64,000 nt of DNA from Mangrovibacter yixingensis (GTDB lineage Bacteria; Pseudomonadota; Gammaproteobacteria; Enterobacterales; Enterobacteriaceae): positions 496,001 through 560,000 of the forward strand of contig NZ_JAIVKM010000002.1 in assembly GCF_020523985.1 (NCBI RefSeq). The letters are read 5' to 3'. This document shows positions 1 to 11,765 of this stretch, piece by piece; positions within the stretch are counted from its first letter, which is position 1; every line of letters starts with the position of its first letter. The notes beneath the pieces were generated by a model. It saw nothing but the letters and a program-made list of their open reading frames with translations. It did not search any database and was not told the DNA's origin. Made by a program: the position numbers and the translations under genes.

Positions 1-97
1 AGTTTTACTGCGGACTCGCGAAAAACTTGCTGTGCTGGAACAACGCCTTGCCGCACTTGAAAGTGCGCAGAAACAAGAAGGTGACGAACAGGCATAA
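1..97 (+). CDS. ubiK: UbiK (YqiC), C-terminal fragment
   Basis: The reading frame open from the left edge ends with TAA at 95-97 and encodes about 31 residues beginning VLLRTREKLAVLEQRLAALE. This matches the coiled-coil C-terminus of UbiK/YqiC, the ubiquinone-biosynthesis accessory factor that forms a complex with UbiJ. The heptad leucines and the charged tail are visible. Only the 3' end is present, so start, promoter and total length cannot be judged. It converges on the hldE operon, and a hairpin terminator lies between them. Confidence 0.8.
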   Translation, partial: VLLRTREKLAVLEQRLAALESAQKQEGDEQA

Positions 98-102
98 CCC
101 TG

Positions 103-145
103 AAAAACCAACGGCTGGTAACATTAACTGACTGCCAACCGTTGG
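103..145 (-). terminator. Rho-independent terminator of the ygiF-glnE-hldE operon
   Basis: An 11-bp stem with one mismatch (arms 108-118 and 135-145) is followed on the minus strand by a run of five T (plus-strand A at 103-107). It lies just beyond the hldE stop codon. Confidence 0.7.
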
Positions 146-169
146 TGGCTCACAGGGTTCAGTTCAGGA

Positions 170-1594
170 TCACTGATTCTGAATTTTACGAATAATATTG
201 GTGGTTGAGCAGCCATCTTCGAAATTGAGCACCAGCACATCTCCGCCATTTGCCCAAACTTCTTTACTCCCGGCGATATCTTCCGGTTTGTAATCGCCGC
301 CTTTTACCAGTAAATCAGGCAAAATATCAGCGATTAAACGCTGTGGGGTATCTTCTTCAAACCCGACCACCCAGTCGACTGATTCCAGTGCTGCCAGCAC
401 GATCATACGTTGTTCAAGCGCATTGACCGGACGGGTTTCCCCTTTCAAACGCCGCGTAGAGGCATCGCTGTTTACCGCCACAATCAGCCTGTCGCCCAGC
501 TTACGGGCATTTGCCAGATAGGAAACATGCCCGGCATGCAGTATGTCGAACACACCGTTCGTCATGACCACTTTTTCGCCCCGCTTACGGGCATCACTGA
601 CAGCCTGTTTCAGCGCTGCTTCGCTCATCACGCCGAACCCAGTTTCAGCCCGGCCACGCACCGCATTTTCCAGTTCAATCGGCGAAACTGTGGATGTACC
701 CAGTTTTCCGACAACAACCCCAGCTGCAGCATTAGCAAAATAACAGGCCTCTTCCATTGAGTTACCTGCCGCCAGGGTCGCAGCCAGCACGCCAATAACT
801 GTGTCCCCGGCCCCTGTTACATCGTAAACTTCTTGTGCCTGGGTTGGCATGTGAAGAGGAGCCTTACCCGGCTGCAATAAGCTCATACCTTGTTCTGAAC
901 GCGTTACCAGCAAAGCACTCAAATCGTAATCCGCAATGAGTTTCAAACCGCGCTCAACAATTTGTTCTTCTGTAGCGCATTTACCCACTACAGCTTCAAA
1001 TTCAGATAAGTTTGGCGTCAGCAAAGTCGCCCCACGGTAACGTTCAAAATCGGTACCTTTCGGGTCGATTAATACCGGTACTCCCGCCTCGCGGGCCAGT
1101 GTAATCATTTGCTGAACAGAAGCCAGTGCTCCCTTGGCATAATCAGACAGCACAATCGCGCCCATCTCAGGCAACGCCTGCTGGATACGTTCATGCAATG
1201 GAGCCGGGTCAACACCTTCGAAACCTTCTTCAAAATCGAGGCGAATCAGCTGCTGGTTACGTGACAATACACGTAATTTGGTGATTGTCGGGTGAGTTGG
1301 TACGGAAACGAAATCACATTTAACATGCACATCCGCCAGAGACTGGCTCAGCGCCCGTGCAGCATCATCAATCCCTGTGAGGCCCACCAAACGTGAACTG
1401 GCCCCCAGAGAAGCAATGTTCATCGCAACGTTAGCTGCGCCACCCGGGCGCTCTTCAATGGTATCCACTTTCACCACAGGAACAGGCGCTTCAGGGGAAA
1501 TTCGGCTGGTAGGGCCATACCAATAGCGGTCCAGCATGACATCGCCTACCACCAGGACGCCAGCACGGTTGTATTCGGGCAGCGTTACTTTCAT
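170..1594 (-). CDS. hldE: Bifunctional heptose-7-phosphate kinase / heptose-1-phosphate adenylyltransferase
   Basis: HldE carries out two cytoplasmic steps in making ADP-L-glycero-D-manno-heptose for the LPS inner core: phosphorylation of D-glycero-D-manno-heptose 7-phosphate and adenylylation of the 1-phosphate. The 474-residue protein has an N-terminal PfkB/ribokinase domain (about 1-318) with the GAGD signature (catalytic Asp264) and a C-terminal nucleotidyltransferase domain (about 344-474) with [12 protein letters not shown] (HAGH at 353-356). It is nearly collinear with the 477-residue E. coli protein. It is the last gene of the ygiF-glnE-hldE cluster, 68 bases after glnE, with a terminator behind it. 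Confidence 0.97.
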   Translation of the reverse strand: MKVTLPEYNRAGVLVVGDVMLDRYWYGPTSRISPEAPVPVVKVDTIEERPGGAANVAMNIASLGASSRLVGLTGIDDAARALSQSLADVHVKCDFVSVPTHPTITKLRVLSRNQQLIRLDFEEGFEGVDPAPLHERIQQALPEMGAIVLSDYAKGALASVQQMITLAREAGVPVLIDPKGTDFERYRGATLLTPNLSEFEAVVGKCATEEQIVERGLKLIADYDLSALLVTRSEQGMSLLQPGKAPLHMPTQAQEVYDVTGAGDTVIGVLAATLAAGNSMEEACYFANAAAGVVVGKLGTSTVSPIELENAVRGRAETGFGVMSEAALKQAVSDARKRGEKVVMTNGVFDILHAGHVSYLANARKLGDRLIVAVNSDASTRRLKGETRPVNALEQRMIVLAALESVDWVVGFEEDTPQRLIADILPDLLVKGGDYKPEDIAGSKEVWANGGDVLVLNFEDGCSTTNIIRKIQNQ

Positions 1595-1662
1595 TCCTTA
1601 TTCTCCAGCAGAGATAGCAAATTTGCGCGCGATAATACCACAACTGAGATTAATCGCACTGT

Positions 1663-4503
1663 TCAGGCCTGCTCCAGCCAGGTATTCCAGCTGGTTATCA
1701 CTTGTTGGCGCTCAACTTCAAAGGCATCCGGCTCCACGTGCCCAGGCTGAGCCTGCAAAGCCAGGTGATGCAAGGCATCACGCAACGTCACATAAGCTGA
1801 CGTGAGTGCGTGAGCTTCTTCTTCAGGCATAATTCCATGCTGGGCCAGCAACGCCAGAATGCGCACGTTATCAGACCAGCGGGTCAGACCGGGGACTTTG
1901 GCTGCATCGCGCAACACCAGGTATTGCGTGATAAATTCAATGTCAGTAATTCCCCCCTGATCCGCTTTGATGTCAAACCGGCCACGGTGTTTATTACCAA
2001 GATGCGTGCGCATTTTTTCACGCATTTCACGCACTTCAGTACGCAGCTGGTCTTCATTACGTTCAGTACACAAAATCTTTTGGCGAATAGCATTAAACCG
2101 GGTGAGAATTTGACCATCGCCATAGACTATTCTGGCACGCACCAACGCCTGGTGCTCCCATGTCCAGGCCTCATTGCGTTGGTAGTCTTCAAAAGCACTA
2201 TCAGTGGTGACCAGCATCCCGGCTTCACCCGATGGGCGCAAGCGCGCATCCACTTCATACAGAATCCCCGAAGAGGTGCGTGTACTGAACAAATGCATAA
2301 TGCGCTGAGCAAGGCGCAAGTAAAACTGGCGTCCATCAATTTCCTTTTCACCATCCGTAACCGCATCAGCCGGGCAGTCATGCAGGAACACCAGATCCAG
2401 GTCTGAGCTGTAACCCAGCTCCCATCCACCTAACTTACCGTAACCGACCACAGCAAACCCGTACCCTTCGCGGCCAGCTAAATGCCCCGGCATACCAAAA
2501 CGAGCCACCATTTGCGCCCATGCCCGTTGCACGACCGCATCAATGATTGCTTCTGCCAGCCAGGTTAAGTGATCACTCACTTTCATTACAGGCAACGTAC
2601 CAGCGATGTCGGCTGCAGCAATACGTAATAATTGCGTTTGCTTAAACTGGCGTAGTGCTTCCAGTTGCTGCTCTTCGTCATCTTCGGGTACACGCAACAA
2701 ATACTGGCGTAATTCATCACGGTAGGCGTCTGGTGCAGTAGGTTGGTAGAGCGTGGAAGGGTCGAGCAGTTCATCAAGCAACAAAGGGTATTGTGCCAAT
2801 TGCTCCGCCACCATTGGCGAAGCAGCACATAAACGCACCAGGTGCTGTAACGCACCGGGGAACTCGCTAAGCAGTTCCAAATAAGTTGTGCGGGTGAGGA
2901 TACCTGTAAGCAGGGGCACCATACGCGAGAACGGGACTGGCGCATCATCCCGGCTACAAACAGCCTGCAACAAATGCGGCATTAGCTGATCAAGCACCTG
3001 CCGGCCACGCGGGCCAATAGTTCGGCGGTTAGTATCGTTACGAAAATCAGTAATCAGGCGCAATATTTGCTGGCGGTCAGCATCAGTAAGGTGAGCCAGC
3101 ACTTCCGGGGTATCCTGGACATCCAGCGTGTCGTGCCATAATTCGCTCCAGCCATCATCCACCGCATGCTGCGCTTCCGCGCTCTCTTCATCACCAATAA
3201 GCGCATTAAAAATAGTACGCACCGCTTGCATATGGTGCTGCAATGTTGCTTCCAGCGCACTCCAGTCGGATGAGTTCATCGCCCAGGCAAGGCGTGCGCG
3301 ATTCAGTTCATCGCCAGGCAGTGTTTGGGTTTGTTCATCATGAATACTTTGCAGCAAATTCTCCAAACGCCGCAACCACAAGTAAGCCTCACGCAACGCA
3401 ACGACATCGCTGTCAGGCAGTAAATTCAGTTCATTGATAACATTCAAAGTTTGTAGCAATGAGCGCGCTTGCAAAGCGGGTTCACGCCCGCCACGAATAA
3501 GCTGAAAAACCTGAACAATAAACTCCGCTTCTCGTATACCGCCAGCCCCAAGCTTGATGTTATCTTTCAGCCCCCGCCGTCGCACTTCACGGGCAATCAT
3601 ACTTTTCATGGTACGCAGCGACTGAATCACGCTGAAATCAATGTAGCGGCGAAAAACAAATGGCCTTAGCATCTCGTGTAATTCTTTGCTCCACGAATTG
3701 TCTTGCGGGCCAAGTATTTTCGCTTTAACCATGGCGTAACGTTCCCAGTCACGCCCTTGTTCCTGGTAATAATCTTCAAGGGCGGCAAAACTCATTACCA
3801 ACGGGCCGCTTTCACCAAACGGGCGTAAGCGCATATCCACCCGGTAGACAAAACCATCCTGTGTTGGCTGGTCCAGTACCTTAATTAAACGCTGGCCCAT
3901 ACGCGTAAAGAACTGTGCATTATCCAGCTCCCTGCGCCCACCTTGTGTTACGCCGCTTTCTGGCCAGGCGAAAATAAGGTCGATATCCGAAGAAAAATTA
4001 AGCTCTCCGCCGCCCAATTTTCCCATCCCGAGGATAAATAACGACTGAGGAACCCCCTCTTTATTAGAAGGCGTTCCCCATTCCCGGCAGCATGCCTGGT
4101 ACACCCAGTCGCGGGCAGCAACAATTAAAGCCTCAGCTAATTCACTTAATTGCACCAACGTTTGTTCAGTGCTGCTGCTTCCGGCCACCTGCCCCCAGGC
4201 AATGCGTACCATTTCCCGGCGTCGGAAAATGCGCAGCGCACGCATCAGCTCTGCTTCGCTCTCAATGCTGCCCAGTAACACCTTCAGCGATGATGCATAG
4301 CTTCGCCATTCGTCTGGATGGGGATCTTCAGCTTGTAACTCCTCCAACCATTGTGGGTATGCCTGCATGCTGTCACACACAAAATCACTGAAAGCCAACA
4401 CACTTTGTGCTTGCTGAGAAAAAGCCTGATCTACAAAAGATTCTGGCAAGCAAGCCAGGCGCGTCTGCCAGTGTTGCTGTAAAACAGGAGAGAGAGGAAT
4501 CAT
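1663..4503 (-). CDS. glnE: Bifunctional glutamine synthetase adenylyltransferase/deadenylase
   Basis: GlnE adds AMP to and removes it from glutamine synthetase under PII control, tuning ammonia assimilation. Two GlnE-type nucleotidyltransferase domains are visible: the N-terminal one with [16 protein letters not shown] and the C-terminal one with [17 protein letters not shown] linking and PII-responsive region lies between them. An ATG two codons upstream (4507-4509) is also open, but AAGGA lies only 3 bases before it and 9 before the ATG at 4501-4503. The latter gives 946 residues, the E. coli length, so I chose it. It follows ygiF by 16 bases. Confidence 0.96.
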   Translation of the reverse strand: MIPLSPVLQQHWQTRLACLPESFVDQAFSQQAQSVLAFSDFVCDSMQAYPQWLEELQAEDPHPDEWRSYASSLKVLLGSIESEAELMRALRIFRRREMVRIAWGQVAGSSSTEQTLVQLSELAEALIVAARDWVYQACCREWGTPSNKEGVPQSLFILGMGKLGGGELNFSSDIDLIFAWPESGVTQGGRRELDNAQFFTRMGQRLIKVLDQPTQDGFVYRVDMRLRPFGESGPLVMSFAALEDYYQEQGRDWERYAMVKAKILGPQDNSWSKELHEMLRPFVFRRYIDFSVIQSLRTMKSMIAREVRRRGLKDNIKLGAGGIREAEFIVQVFQLIRGGREPALQARSLLQTLNVINELNLLPDSDVVALREAYLWLRRLENLLQSIHDEQTQTLPGDELNRARLAWAMNSSDWSALEATLQHHMQAVRTIFNALIGDEESAEAQHAVDDGWSELWHDTLDVQDTPEVLAHLTDADRQQILRLITDFRNDTNRRTIGPRGRQVLDQLMPHLLQAVCSRDDAPVPFSRMVPLLTGILTRTTYLELLSEFPGALQHLVRLCAASPMVAEQLAQYPLLLDELLDPSTLYQPTAPDAYRDELRQYLLRVPEDDEEQQLEALRQFKQTQLLRIAAADIAGTLPVMKVSDHLTWLAEAIIDAVVQRAWAQMVARFGMPGHLAGREGYGFAVVGYGKLGGWELGYSSDLDLVFLHDCPADAVTDGEKEIDGRQFYLRLAQRIMHLFSTRTSSGILYEVDARLRPSGEAGMLVTTDSAFEDYQRNEAWTWEHQALVRARIVYGDGQILTRFNAIRQKILCTERNEDQLRTEVREMREKMRTHLGNKHRGRFDIKADQGGITDIEFITQYLVLRDAAKVPGLTRWSDNVRILALLAQHGIMPEEEAHALTSAYVTLRDALHHLALQAQPGHVEPDAFEVERQQVITSWNTWLEQA

Positions 4504-4519
4504 CGCCATTGTTCCTTAA

Positions 4520-5830
4520 TTAGTGTTTCCCTGATTGCCCGCTGTTTAACCAGAAGGGAGCCTGAGCCAGTGCTTCATGGCGGAAGTGCTCAGCTTCGTG
4601 GCGGCTACCCTTGCTAATAGCCAGGCAGAGCTCCTGCCAATTATCCAGCCAGTGGCTGGCCAGAGTTTGATCATAGTAGCCAGATAACAGACGTAAAATA
4701 TGGACTTCACGGCTCAGCCGCGTTAGCTGGTCCTGCAGGTTGTCGCCAGTTACATGAGCAAATGTACGCTTCAGTTCTGCGTTGTGGCGCGACAAATTGA
4801 TATCAGCAAAGCGCTTAAACCCTTCGTTAAGGCTACGTTGTGCTTTTTCATCCAGAAATGAACGCCACCCCTGAGTAACCAGCCATTGTGTTAATGCCAG
4901 TTTCGTTTGTGTAAAACGCGTTTCCCACACCACACTTTCTGCTGATACATCCAGCGCCAGGTCACTTTCGGCATTGGTCAGCATATCACGTAAGTGTGTA
5001 CTCGCTTTTCTGGGGATAATGCCACCGAACAGCACCAGCGTTGCTCGAATAAGCCCAATACTTTCAAGAATTTCGTTTTTCGCTTTCTGGTCGCCACGCA
5101 CCCACAACTCTTCATGGTATAGCCAATGGTTAAGCGCAATATCCAGTGCAGTTTCCAGCCCTTTCTCAATACTGGACTTCAGCGGGAGCTGCATAATTGG
5201 CAATGCCTGATGGGTACGTTCAGGGTTTCCCTTCGCAAGGTGATAACCCCGAGCGGCTTTACTAAGCAACCCCTGGCGAATACCCGGACGAGAAGCCAGC
5301 ACACCCGCCAGACTCAGTACATCTTCCGTATTACCTTTAATCAGCTCCAGTTCCAGCTCATGAATAACTTCGCTGTACTCACCCGCTTTCACTTCCCCCT
5401 GGTCAAAGGCTATCTCAACCTCGCTTTCACCGTGAGTAACCACCCACTTTTCGCGCAAAAAATCGGTACTGAACAGCGGGTGCAACGCTTTTTCCAACTC
5501 GGCAACATCACAACCTTGCGGCCAAATATCTGCCGGGAACTTACCCAGCGCTAACGAAGGAGCATCTAACTCAACGTTGTATTCAGGGCGCTGATGTAAC
5601 CCGCCCACAACATGCCCGGCCATTTTTATCGTCATTTCATACCGGCCATTCACGCCGCGGATACGTAAACCGGCATCATGGCGCCGCAGGTAGTTATCCT
5701 GCGTTTCATAATAGATATTGCTCAGTTTTCGTGGCTCACAGTGCTGGCCCGGAAGCGTATTGAGGAAAGCGCATAGCGCATCACGGCTTTGCGGTTGAAC
5801 AATGAACTTTAATTCGATTTCTTGTGCCAT
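4520..5830 (-). CDS. ygiF: Inorganic triphosphatase (CYTH-CHAD)
   Basis: YgiF hydrolyses inorganic tripolyphosphate. The N-terminal CYTH (triphosphate tunnel metalloenzyme) domain, about residues 1-200, starts with the ExExK motif in MAQEIELKFIV and has the basic LRIRG and EMTIK strands. The C-terminal CHAD domain, about 215-430, is helical and rich in conserved His and Arg, including ARGYHLA and FGGIIPRKASTHLRD. The length of 436 compares with 433 in E. coli. It is the first gene of the operon with glnE and hldE and is divergent from ygiM. Confidence 0.93.
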   Translation of the reverse strand: MAQEIELKFIVQPQSRDALCAFLNTLPGQHCEPRKLSNIYYETQDNYLRRHDAGLRIRGVNGRYEMTIKMAGHVVGGLHQRPEYNVELDAPSLALGKFPADIWPQGCDVAELEKALHPLFSTDFLREKWVVTHGESEVEIAFDQGEVKAGEYSEVIHELELELIKGNTEDVLSLAGVLASRPGIRQGLLSKAARGYHLAKGNPERTHQALPIMQLPLKSSIEKGLETALDIALNHWLYHEELWVRGDQKAKNEILESIGLIRATLVLFGGIIPRKASTHLRDMLTNAESDLALDVSAESVVWETRFTQTKLALTQWLVTQGWRSFLDEKAQRSLNEGFKRFADINLSRHNAELKRTFAHVTGDNLQDQLTRLSREVHILRLLSGYYDQTLASHWLDNWQELCLAISKGSRHEAEHFRHEALAQAPFWLNSGQSGKH

Positions 5831-6152
5831 AGTCTCTACTTACTGTCGCCCCACCAATTGGGAAATGAACTTCAAAACCATTTAACTGTCAGTATACTCT
5901 AAATAATTCGGGTTTCAGGGTAGCAACATTCCCCCATAGCCAGAAAGACAGATAACACTGTAACGGCTTAGGAAACCTGAAGAAGGGTGAGTAACACTCA
6001 ATTACGCTGTTAAGGGTAGCTGGCTTCGGCGCAACCTGACTTTTTGCCGGTGAAAATCACACCAGGACGATTCCCATTCAGGTTTAGTTTTTGCGTCGTC
6101 AGACTGTTGCCATTACTATCTTTCTACCATTTATGACCATAATGACTTACTA
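5831..6152. other. Intergenic region between divergent ygiF and ygiM
   Basis: This 322-base non-coding region should hold both promoters. Bases 5895-5927 (ATACTCTAAATAATTCG...) resemble the left end of the ERIC elements found at 13.7 kb, but the central palindrome is missing, so it is at most an ERIC remnant. No ORF of interest is seen. Confidence 0.5.
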
Positions 6153-6773
6153 ATGCAGAAATTACGCCTGATTTGTCTCTCTTTATTCGCTTTAAGCGTT
6201 TCCGCTACGGCTGTTGCGGATGAAACACGTTATGTTTCCGATGACCTCACCACCTGGCTGCGTAGTGGGCCTGGCGACAACTACCGTCTGGTCGGCACCC
6301 TTTCTGCGGGTGAAGCCGTCACGTTGCTACAAACCAATGAAAACACACATTATGGTGAGATTCGTGACAAAGACGGGCGAACTGCCTGGATACCGCTAAA
6401 AGAGCTGAATACAGACCCCAGCATGCGTACTCGCGTGCCTGCTCTGGAAACACAGGTAAAAACCCTGACCGATAAGCTCAATAATATTGATGCTACCTGG
6501 AACCAGCGCACTGCAGATATGCAGAAAAAAGTAGCCGAAAGTGATGGCATCATTAATGGCCTGAAAAGCGAAAACCAGAAGCTGAAAAATGAACTGATTG
6601 TTGCCCAGAAAAAGGTCAACATGGCTAACCTGCAACTGGATGATAAGCAGCGTACCATCATCATGCAATGGTTCATGTATGGCGGCGGTGTCGCGGGTAT
6701 TGGCTTGTTGCTGGGCCTGATTCTGCCCCATATTATTCCGGGCCGCCGCCGTAAAGACCGCTGGATGAACTAA
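6153..6773 (+). CDS. ygiM: SH3b-domain membrane protein YgiM
   Basis: The 206-residue protein has a cleavable-looking signal peptide (about 1-23, ending TAVADE), then a bacterial SH3 domain (about 24-90) with WLRSGPGDNYRLVGTL. A coiled coil follows (about 95-165), then one C-terminal transmembrane helix (GGVAGIGLLLGLILPHII) and a short basic tail. This is the family layout of E. coli YgiM (206 aa), a periplasmic-facing, inner-membrane-anchored protein of unsettled function. It is followed by cca after 126 bases in the same direction. Confidence 0.92.
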   Translation: MQKLRLICLSLFALSVSATAVADETRYVSDDLTTWLRSGPGDNYRLVGTLSAGEAVTLLQTNENTHYGEIRDKDGRTAWIPLKELNTDPSMRTRVPALETQVKTLTDKLNNIDATWNQRTADMQKKVAESDGIINGLKSENQKLKNELIVAQKKVNMANLQLDDKQRTIIMQWFMYGGGVAGIGLLLGLILPHIIPGRRRKDRWMN

Positions 6774-6899
6774 TCCTTATTATGAAAATGCCCATGTTCT
6801 GCCACCCCGGTAAACAGGGCGTTCTCTTCTCGTTGTTGCTCCATTATGGTTACACTTAACGTATGATGTTGGGCAAAGTGACCATAAATGAGGTAGCGG

Positions 6900-8141
6900 G
6901 TGAAGATTTTTCTGGTGGGTGGTGCAGTACGGGATGCCTTGTTAGGTTTGCCGATAAAAGATCGGGACTGGGTTGTTGTTGGCGCCACACAAGCAGAAAT
7001 GCTGAGTGAAGGCTTCCAGCAGGTTGGTCGTGACTTTCCTGTATTTTTGCACCCGGATACCCACGAAGAATATGCACTGGCCCGCACGGAAAGAAAAAAT
7101 GGCCACGGCTATACTGGTTTTATTTGCCATGCTGAGCCAGACGTCACACTTGATCAGGACCTGCTGCGACGTGATTTAACCATCAATGCCATTGCCCAAA
7201 GTGAAGAGGGTGAATTTATTGACCCATGGAACGGGCAACAAGATATTGAACAACGTATATTGCGCCACATCTCCCCTGCTTTTTGTGAAGACCCGTTACG
7301 CGTGTTACGCGTGGCTCGCTTCGCTGCCCGTTATGCCCATCTTGGCTTTCGTATTGCGCCGGAAACACAAGCGCTCATGCAACAAATGGCTCAGGCAGGT
7401 GAGTTGTCGCACCTGACGCCAGAGCGGGTCTGGAAAGAAACTGAATCGGCACTGTTAACACGCAATCCACAGGTGTTTTTCCAGGTATTGCGCGACTGTG
7501 ATGCACTGAGCGTTTTGTTCCCGGAAGTGGATGCCCTGTTTGGTGTTCCCGCCCCTGCAAAATGGCACCCTGAAATAGATACCGGCATTCACACATTAAT
7601 GACGCTAACTATCGCGGCTCAACTCAGCCCGGCACTGGATGTTCGCTTTGCCACACTGTGCCACGACCTGGGGAAAGGGCTGACACCACCTGAACTATGG
7701 CCCCGCCATCATGGGCATGGGCCCGCTGGGGTAAAACTGGTAGTCCGGTTATGTGAGCGCTATAAAGTGCCGGTTGCTATCCGCGACCTGGCAAAACTGG
7801 TAGCTGAGTTCCACGACTTGATTCACACCATTCAAATACTGCAACCAAAAACGTTGGTGAAATTGTTCGATAACCTGGACGCCTGGCGTAAACCGGAACG
7901 TGTTGAACAACTGGCTTTAACCAGTGAAGCCGATGCACGCGGGCGAACCGGGTTTGAATCCAGCGATTATCCACAAGGAAGGTTATTACGCGCAGCCTGG
8001 CAGGTTGCCCGCGCGGTTGACAGTAAATCGGTGGTGGCGGCCGGTTTTCAGGGAGCAGAGATTAGGGAAGAATTGACCCGTCGCCGAATACAAGCGGTAG
8101 CAGACTGGAAACAAGAGCACTGCCCTCAACCCGAGAGTTAA
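6900..8141 (+). CDS. cca: Multifunctional CCA-adding tRNA nucleotidyltransferase
   Basis: Cca builds and repairs the 3' CCA end of tRNAs and, in this long enterobacterial class, also has phosphohydrolase activities. Visible features are GGAVRD (7-12), the metal-binding DRD (Asp21, Asp23), the RRDLTINA motif, and a C-terminal HD domain with CHDLGKG near residue 255. The start is GTG at 6900, preceded by GAGG with suitable spacing, which gives 413 residues collinear with E. coli (412). The promoter is probably in the 126 bases after ygiM. Confidence 0.96.
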   Translation: MKIFLVGGAVRDALLGLPIKDRDWVVVGATQAEMLSEGFQQVGRDFPVFLHPDTHEEYALARTERKNGHGYTGFICHAEPDVTLDQDLLRRDLTINAIAQSEEGEFIDPWNGQQDIEQRILRHISPAFCEDPLRVLRVARFAARYAHLGFRIAPETQALMQQMAQAGELSHLTPERVWKETESALLTRNPQVFFQVLRDCDALSVLFPEVDALFGVPAPAKWHPEIDTGIHTLMTLTIAAQLSPALDVRFATLCHDLGKGLTPPELWPRHHGHGPAGVKLVVRLCERYKVPVAIRDLAKLVAEFHDLIHTIQILQPKTLVKLFDNLDAWRKPERVEQLALTSEADARGRTGFESSDYPQGRLLRAAWQVARAVDSKSVVAAGFQGAEIREELTRRRIQAVADWKQEHCPQPES

Positions 8142-8159
8142 GGGCACTAAGGGAAGGGA

Positions 8160-8981
8160 TTAATGCACAAAGACCAGGTAAACGGCTGCTGCGACAATAA
8201 ACCGGTAAATAGCGAACGGAATAAACGAAATGCGTTTGATTAATTCCAGAAAGGTTTTAATCGCAATCAACGCAACGACAAACGCCATCACGAAGCCTGT
8301 CGCGAACATCGGTGCATCAGCCAGGGTCAGAAAGCCAATACTTTTATAAAGATCCAGTATCGTTGCACCGATCATCATCGGCACGGCCAGAAGAAACGAA
8401 AACTCAGAGGCTGCATAACGGCTTACGCCCATTAACATCCCGCCAGAAATCGTTGAACCTGAGCGGGAAAAACCCGGCCATAACGCAAGGCACTGAAAAC
8501 AACCAATCACAAAGGCCTGGCGGATTGTCATATCATCCACCCCTTCAGCACGTGGCTTTTTGGGCTTCAGGCACTCAGCGGCAATCAATAAGAAGCCACC
8601 CACAATGAGCGCATACATGACTGTCACCGGGTTAAACAATGTCTTGATGAAATCATGAAACACCAGCCCCAGGACAACCGCAGGCACCATGCCAGCAATA
8701 ATGTGCAGCAGTGTCAGTTTCCCAGTACCCGTGCCTTCATGTGGCACAGAGCCAAAATGAATACCAATCAGGCCAAATAAACGCCGCCAGAACATCACGA
8801 CCACAGCAAGAATAGACCCCAACTGAATCACAACTTCAAAGGTATCGGCTTTTTCACCTTCAAAACCCAGTAAATGGCCGACAATTATCAGATGGCCGGT
8901 GCTGGATACCGGGAGGAACTCAGTCAACCCCTCGACCACCCCCAGAATGCCCGCAACACCAAGCGAATGCAGATCGCTCAT
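8160..8981 (-). CDS. uppP: Undecaprenyl-diphosphate phosphatase
   Basis: UppP (BacA) dephosphorylates undecaprenyl pyrophosphate in the inner membrane, recycling the lipid carrier for peptidoglycan and LPS. Its loss lowers bacitracin resistance. The 273-residue protein is almost wholly hydrophobic. It carries the [14 protein letters not shown] active-site motif (Glu17, Glu21, His30) and the second conserved motif [13 protein letters not shown]. Its length equals the E. coli protein. It converges on cca and is separated from folB by a terminator. Confidence 0.97.
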   Translation of the reverse strand: MSDLHSLGVAGILGVVEGLTEFLPVSSTGHLIIVGHLLGFEGEKADTFEVVIQLGSILAVVVMFWRRLFGLIGIHFGSVPHEGTGTGKLTLLHIIAGMVPAVVLGLVFHDFIKTLFNPVTVMYALIVGGFLLIAAECLKPKKPRAEGVDDMTIRQAFVIGCFQCLALWPGFSRSGSTISGGMLMGVSRYAASEFSFLLAVPMMIGATILDLYKSIGFLTLADAPMFATGFVMAFVVALIAIKTFLELIKRISFIPFAIYRFIVAAAVYLVFVH

Positions 8982-9006
8982 GACAACGTTACCCCTAAAA
9001 AAGACA

Positions 9007-9036
9007 TAAAAAAACGGCAGACACTTCGCACTGCCG
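9007..9036 (-). terminator. Terminator downstream of folB
   Basis: Arms CGGCAG (9015-9020) and CTGCCG (9031-9036) are followed on the minus strand by seven or eight T (plus-strand A tract near 9007-9014). It should separate folB transcription from uppP. Confidence 0.7.
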
Positions 9037-9090
9037 CAAATGATTATCTGTATGACCAGCTTAACCGGAAATAATTTAGTTTAGATGAAG

Positions 9091-9456
9091 TTATTCGCTT
9101 TTCAGACTTTGCCTACGCTCAATTATCACACCGACATTGGTTGCTTCGGCCACTGCACCTGGCTTACTGACCTTCAGACGCAACCAGGGAATGGGAAAAC
9201 GAGCCAACAATAAAGTGGCCACTTCTTCTGCCACGCGCTCTACCAACGCAAAACGCCCGCCAGAAACATGGGCTAATATTGCTTCGCTAACATCGGCATA
9301 ACTCAGACAATCATTAACATCATCGCTTTGCGCTGCTTTTTGGTTGTCCCAGCCCATTTCGATATCGAACACCAACTTTTGTTTAATAGTCTGTTCCCAG
9401 TCGTAAACACCGATTGTGGTGATTACCGAAAGTTGCTCTATAAATACAATATCCAT
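9091..9456 (-). CDS. folB: Dihydroneopterin aldolase
   Basis: FolB converts 7,8-dihydroneopterin to 6-hydroxymethyl-dihydropterin in folate synthesis. From the ATG at 9454-9456 (GGGA seven bases upstream) it encodes 121 residues. [21 protein letters not shown], the SYADVSEAI segment and [13 protein letters not shown] are typical of the family. The frame remains open far upstream, but that extension would run through the divergent plsY gene and does not look like protein. The folB/plsY promoters share 9457-9562. Confidence 0.94.
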   Translation of the reverse strand: MDIVFIEQLSVITTIGVYDWEQTIKQKLVFDIEMGWDNQKAAQSDDVNDCLSYADVSEAILAHVSGGRFALVERVAEEVATLLLARFPIPWLRLKVSKPGAVAEATNVGVIIERRQSLKSE

Positions 9457-9562
9457 CACGTCCCGCCGCTTTTTAGCCCAGCCGGATACCACTTCCGGCG
9501 AAATATGCGTATTATCCACGGATGCAGAGAATAAAACGACATTTTCAAAACGGAACAGCGTT

Positions 9563-10186
9563 ATGAGTGCAATCGCGCCCGGAATAGTGCTCCTCGCGTA
9601 CCTTTGTGGCTCGATATCCAGCGCCATTCTTGTCTGTCGGCTTATCGGCCTTCCTGACCCTCGCGGGCAAGGCTCCGGCAACCCCGGAGCAACCAATGTG
9701 TTGCGTATCGGGGGGAAAGGTGCTGCCGCGGCGGTGCTGGTTTTTGACGTTCTGAAAGGTATGTTACCCGTCTGGGGCGCATGGGCATTGGGTGTCAGCC
9801 CGATGTGGCTTGGTTTTATCGCCATTGCCGCCTGTATTGGGCATATCTGGCCTGTTTTTTTTGGGTTTCGTGGTGGTAAAGGCGTGGCAACAGCGTTTGG
9901 CGCTATAGCCCCCATAGGCTGGGATCTGACTGGCGTAATGGCTGGGACCTGGCTTCTTTCCGTGCTGCTAAGCGGTTATTCTTCGTTGGGTGCTATTATC
10001 AGTGCCCTGATTGCGCCTTTCTATGTTTGGTGGTTTAAACCCCAGTTCACCTTCCCCGTCGCCATGCTTTCATGCCTGATTCTGTTGCGCCATCACGATA
10101 ATATTCAGAGGTTGTGGCGTGGGCAGGAGACAAAGATTTGGGAAAAGCTGCGGCGTAAAAAGAAGACAGACGAATGCAAAAAATAA
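9563..10186 (+). CDS. plsY: Glycerol-3-phosphate acyltransferase PlsY
   Basis: PlsY transfers an acyl group from acyl-phosphate to glycerol-3-phosphate at the inner membrane, the first step in phosphatidic acid synthesis. The 207-residue, five-helix protein shows the signatures GSGNPGATN and [11 protein letters not shown] and a basic cytoplasmic tail. The true start is the ATG at 9563 (MSAIAPG, GGAA upstream) rather than codons further upstream, in agreement with E. coli YgiH. It is divergent from folB and convergent with tsaD. Confidence 0.95.
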   Translation: MSAIAPGIVLLAYLCGSISSAILVCRLIGLPDPRGQGSGNPGATNVLRIGGKGAAAAVLVFDVLKGMLPVWGAWALGVSPMWLGFIAIAACIGHIWPVFFGFRGGKGVATAFGAIAPIGWDLTGVMAGTWLLSVLLSGYSSLGAIISALIAPFYVWWFKPQFTFPVAMLSCLILLRHHDNIQRLWRGQETKIWEKLRRKKKTDECKK

Positions 10187-10207
10187 TGCCGTGACACAGC
10201 ACGGCAT
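10186..10207 (-). terminator. Terminator between plsY and tsaD
   Basis: An 8-bp stem (10186-10193 with 10200-10207) is followed on the minus strand by TATTTTTTG. It therefore best serves tsaD, though it may act on plsY too. Confidence 0.65.
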
Positions 10208-10232
10208 AGCATTAGCAGACAAACAAGGGCAA

Positions 10233-11249
10233 CTATTGCGCTGGCGGTAATTCAGCCAGTGGCCAGCGTGGCCGAACCCGCACGCCCAAATCAGATACAC
10301 CACCCGCTTTAAAACGCACCATACCTGCGTAGGCAATCATCGCGCCATTATCCGTACAAAATTCCGGGCGCGCATAAAAAACCTCACCGCCGCGTTTTTC
10401 CATCATCTGCGCCAGTTTCGCACGTAATGCCCGGTTAGCACTGACGCCACCTGCCATCACCAGACGGCGGAACCCGGTTTGTTCCAGCGCACGCTTACAT
10501 TTTATTGCCAGCGTATCAACAACCGCATCTTCGAAGGCACGGGCAATATCGGCACGAGTCTGGTCATCATCGCTATTACTACGAATGGTGTTTGCCGCAA
10601 ATGTTTTCAAACCTGAGAAGCTGAAATCCAGGCCGGGTCTGTCTGTCATTGGGCGGGGGAACACAAAGCGCCCCTCCTGCCCTTGCTGCGCCATACGCGA
10701 AAGCAACGGGCCGCCAGGGTAATCCAGGCCAAGCAGTTTCGCCGTTTTATCAAATGCTTCACCGGCCGCGTCATCAATAGATTCACCCAACAAGGCATAT
10801 TCGCCAATGCCTGTCACACTAATCAGTTGGGTATGACCACCGGACACCAGTAGCGCAACAAAAGGAAAATCAGGTGGGTTATCTTCCAGCATCGGAGCTA
10901 ACAAATGCCCTTCCATATGATGAACAGGCACAGCAGGAACATTCCAGGCGAATGCCAGCGAGCGGCCAACGGTTGCACCAACTAATAATGCACCTACCAG
11001 ACCAGGCCCTGCGGTATACGCAACGGCGTCGATATCCTTCGCAGATAACCCGGAAGATGCCAGCGCCGCCTGAATAAGAGGCACCGTTTTACGGACATGA
11101 TCCCGTGATGCCAGTTCAGGCACCACTCCACCGTAGTCGGCATGTAATTTAACCTGGCTGTATAACTCGTTGGCTAACAACCCTTTTTCATCATCATAGA
11201 TGGCTATTCCTGTTTCATCACAGGATGTTTCGATACCCAGTACACGCAT
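10233..11249 (-). CDS. tsaD: tRNA t6A threonylcarbamoyltransferase TsaD
   Basis: TsaD, with TsaB and TsaE, transfers threonylcarbamoyl from its AMP adduct to A37 of ANN-decoding tRNAs. The 338-residue protein is an ASKHA-fold enzyme with GIETSCDET at the N-terminus, metal ligands in HHMEGH (His111, His115), and [19 protein letters not shown] and [12 protein letters not shown]. The usual E. coli length is 337. It is divergent from rpsU, so the two share an upstream region. Confidence 0.97.
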   Translation of the reverse strand: MRVLGIETSCDETGIAIYDDEKGLLANELYSQVKLHADYGGVVPELASRDHVRKTVPLIQAALASSGLSAKDIDAVAYTAGPGLVGALLVGATVGRSLAFAWNVPAVPVHHMEGHLLAPMLEDNPPDFPFVALLVSGGHTQLISVTGIGEYALLGESIDDAAGEAFDKTAKLLGLDYPGGPLLSRMAQQGQEGRFVFPRPMTDRPGLDFSFSGLKTFAANTIRSNSDDDQTRADIARAFEDAVVDTLAIKCKRALEQTGFRRLVMAGGVSANRALRAKLAQMMEKRGGEVFYARPEFCTDNGAMIAYAGMVRFKAGGVSDLGVRVRPRWPLAELPPAQ

Positions 11250-11331
11250 ACTTCACCCTCTTTTGTCAGCGCGAAGTGTATGCCCAGACGCGCAGCTTGT
11301 AAAACTTTGCTCATTCTGGCGCATCGTAGTG

Positions 11332-11337
11332 TATAAT
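11332..11337 (+). promoter_or_regulatory. Predicted -10 of the rpsU-dnaG-rpoD promoter
   Basis: A perfect TATAAT lies 155 bases before rpsU and reads toward it. The -35 is unclear: a TTGCTC at 11307 would give a 19-base spacer. The long leader to rpsU is typical of this operon. Confidence 0.55.
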
Positions 11338-11453
11338 GCCGGACTTTTGGAAAGGCCTGACAGAAAAGCCCTCTTCAGCTTGCAGTAGGTGCTTTACAAA
11401 GCAGCAATAGTTGAAGTAAAATTCCGCACCATTTTGAAATATGCTGGCGTTGA

Positions 11454-11708
<255 letters not shown>

Positions 11709-11765
11709 TTGTTGGTTGCGGGTTATCCGCAATATAACAGTCACACAGACTGAGTTTTAGTTGTA

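Noticed and set aside
9457-9915. Long N-terminal extension of folB on the minus strand
   Set aside because: It runs antisense through plsY, is Pro/Ala/Thr-rich shadow sequence, and FolB normally has about 120 residues.
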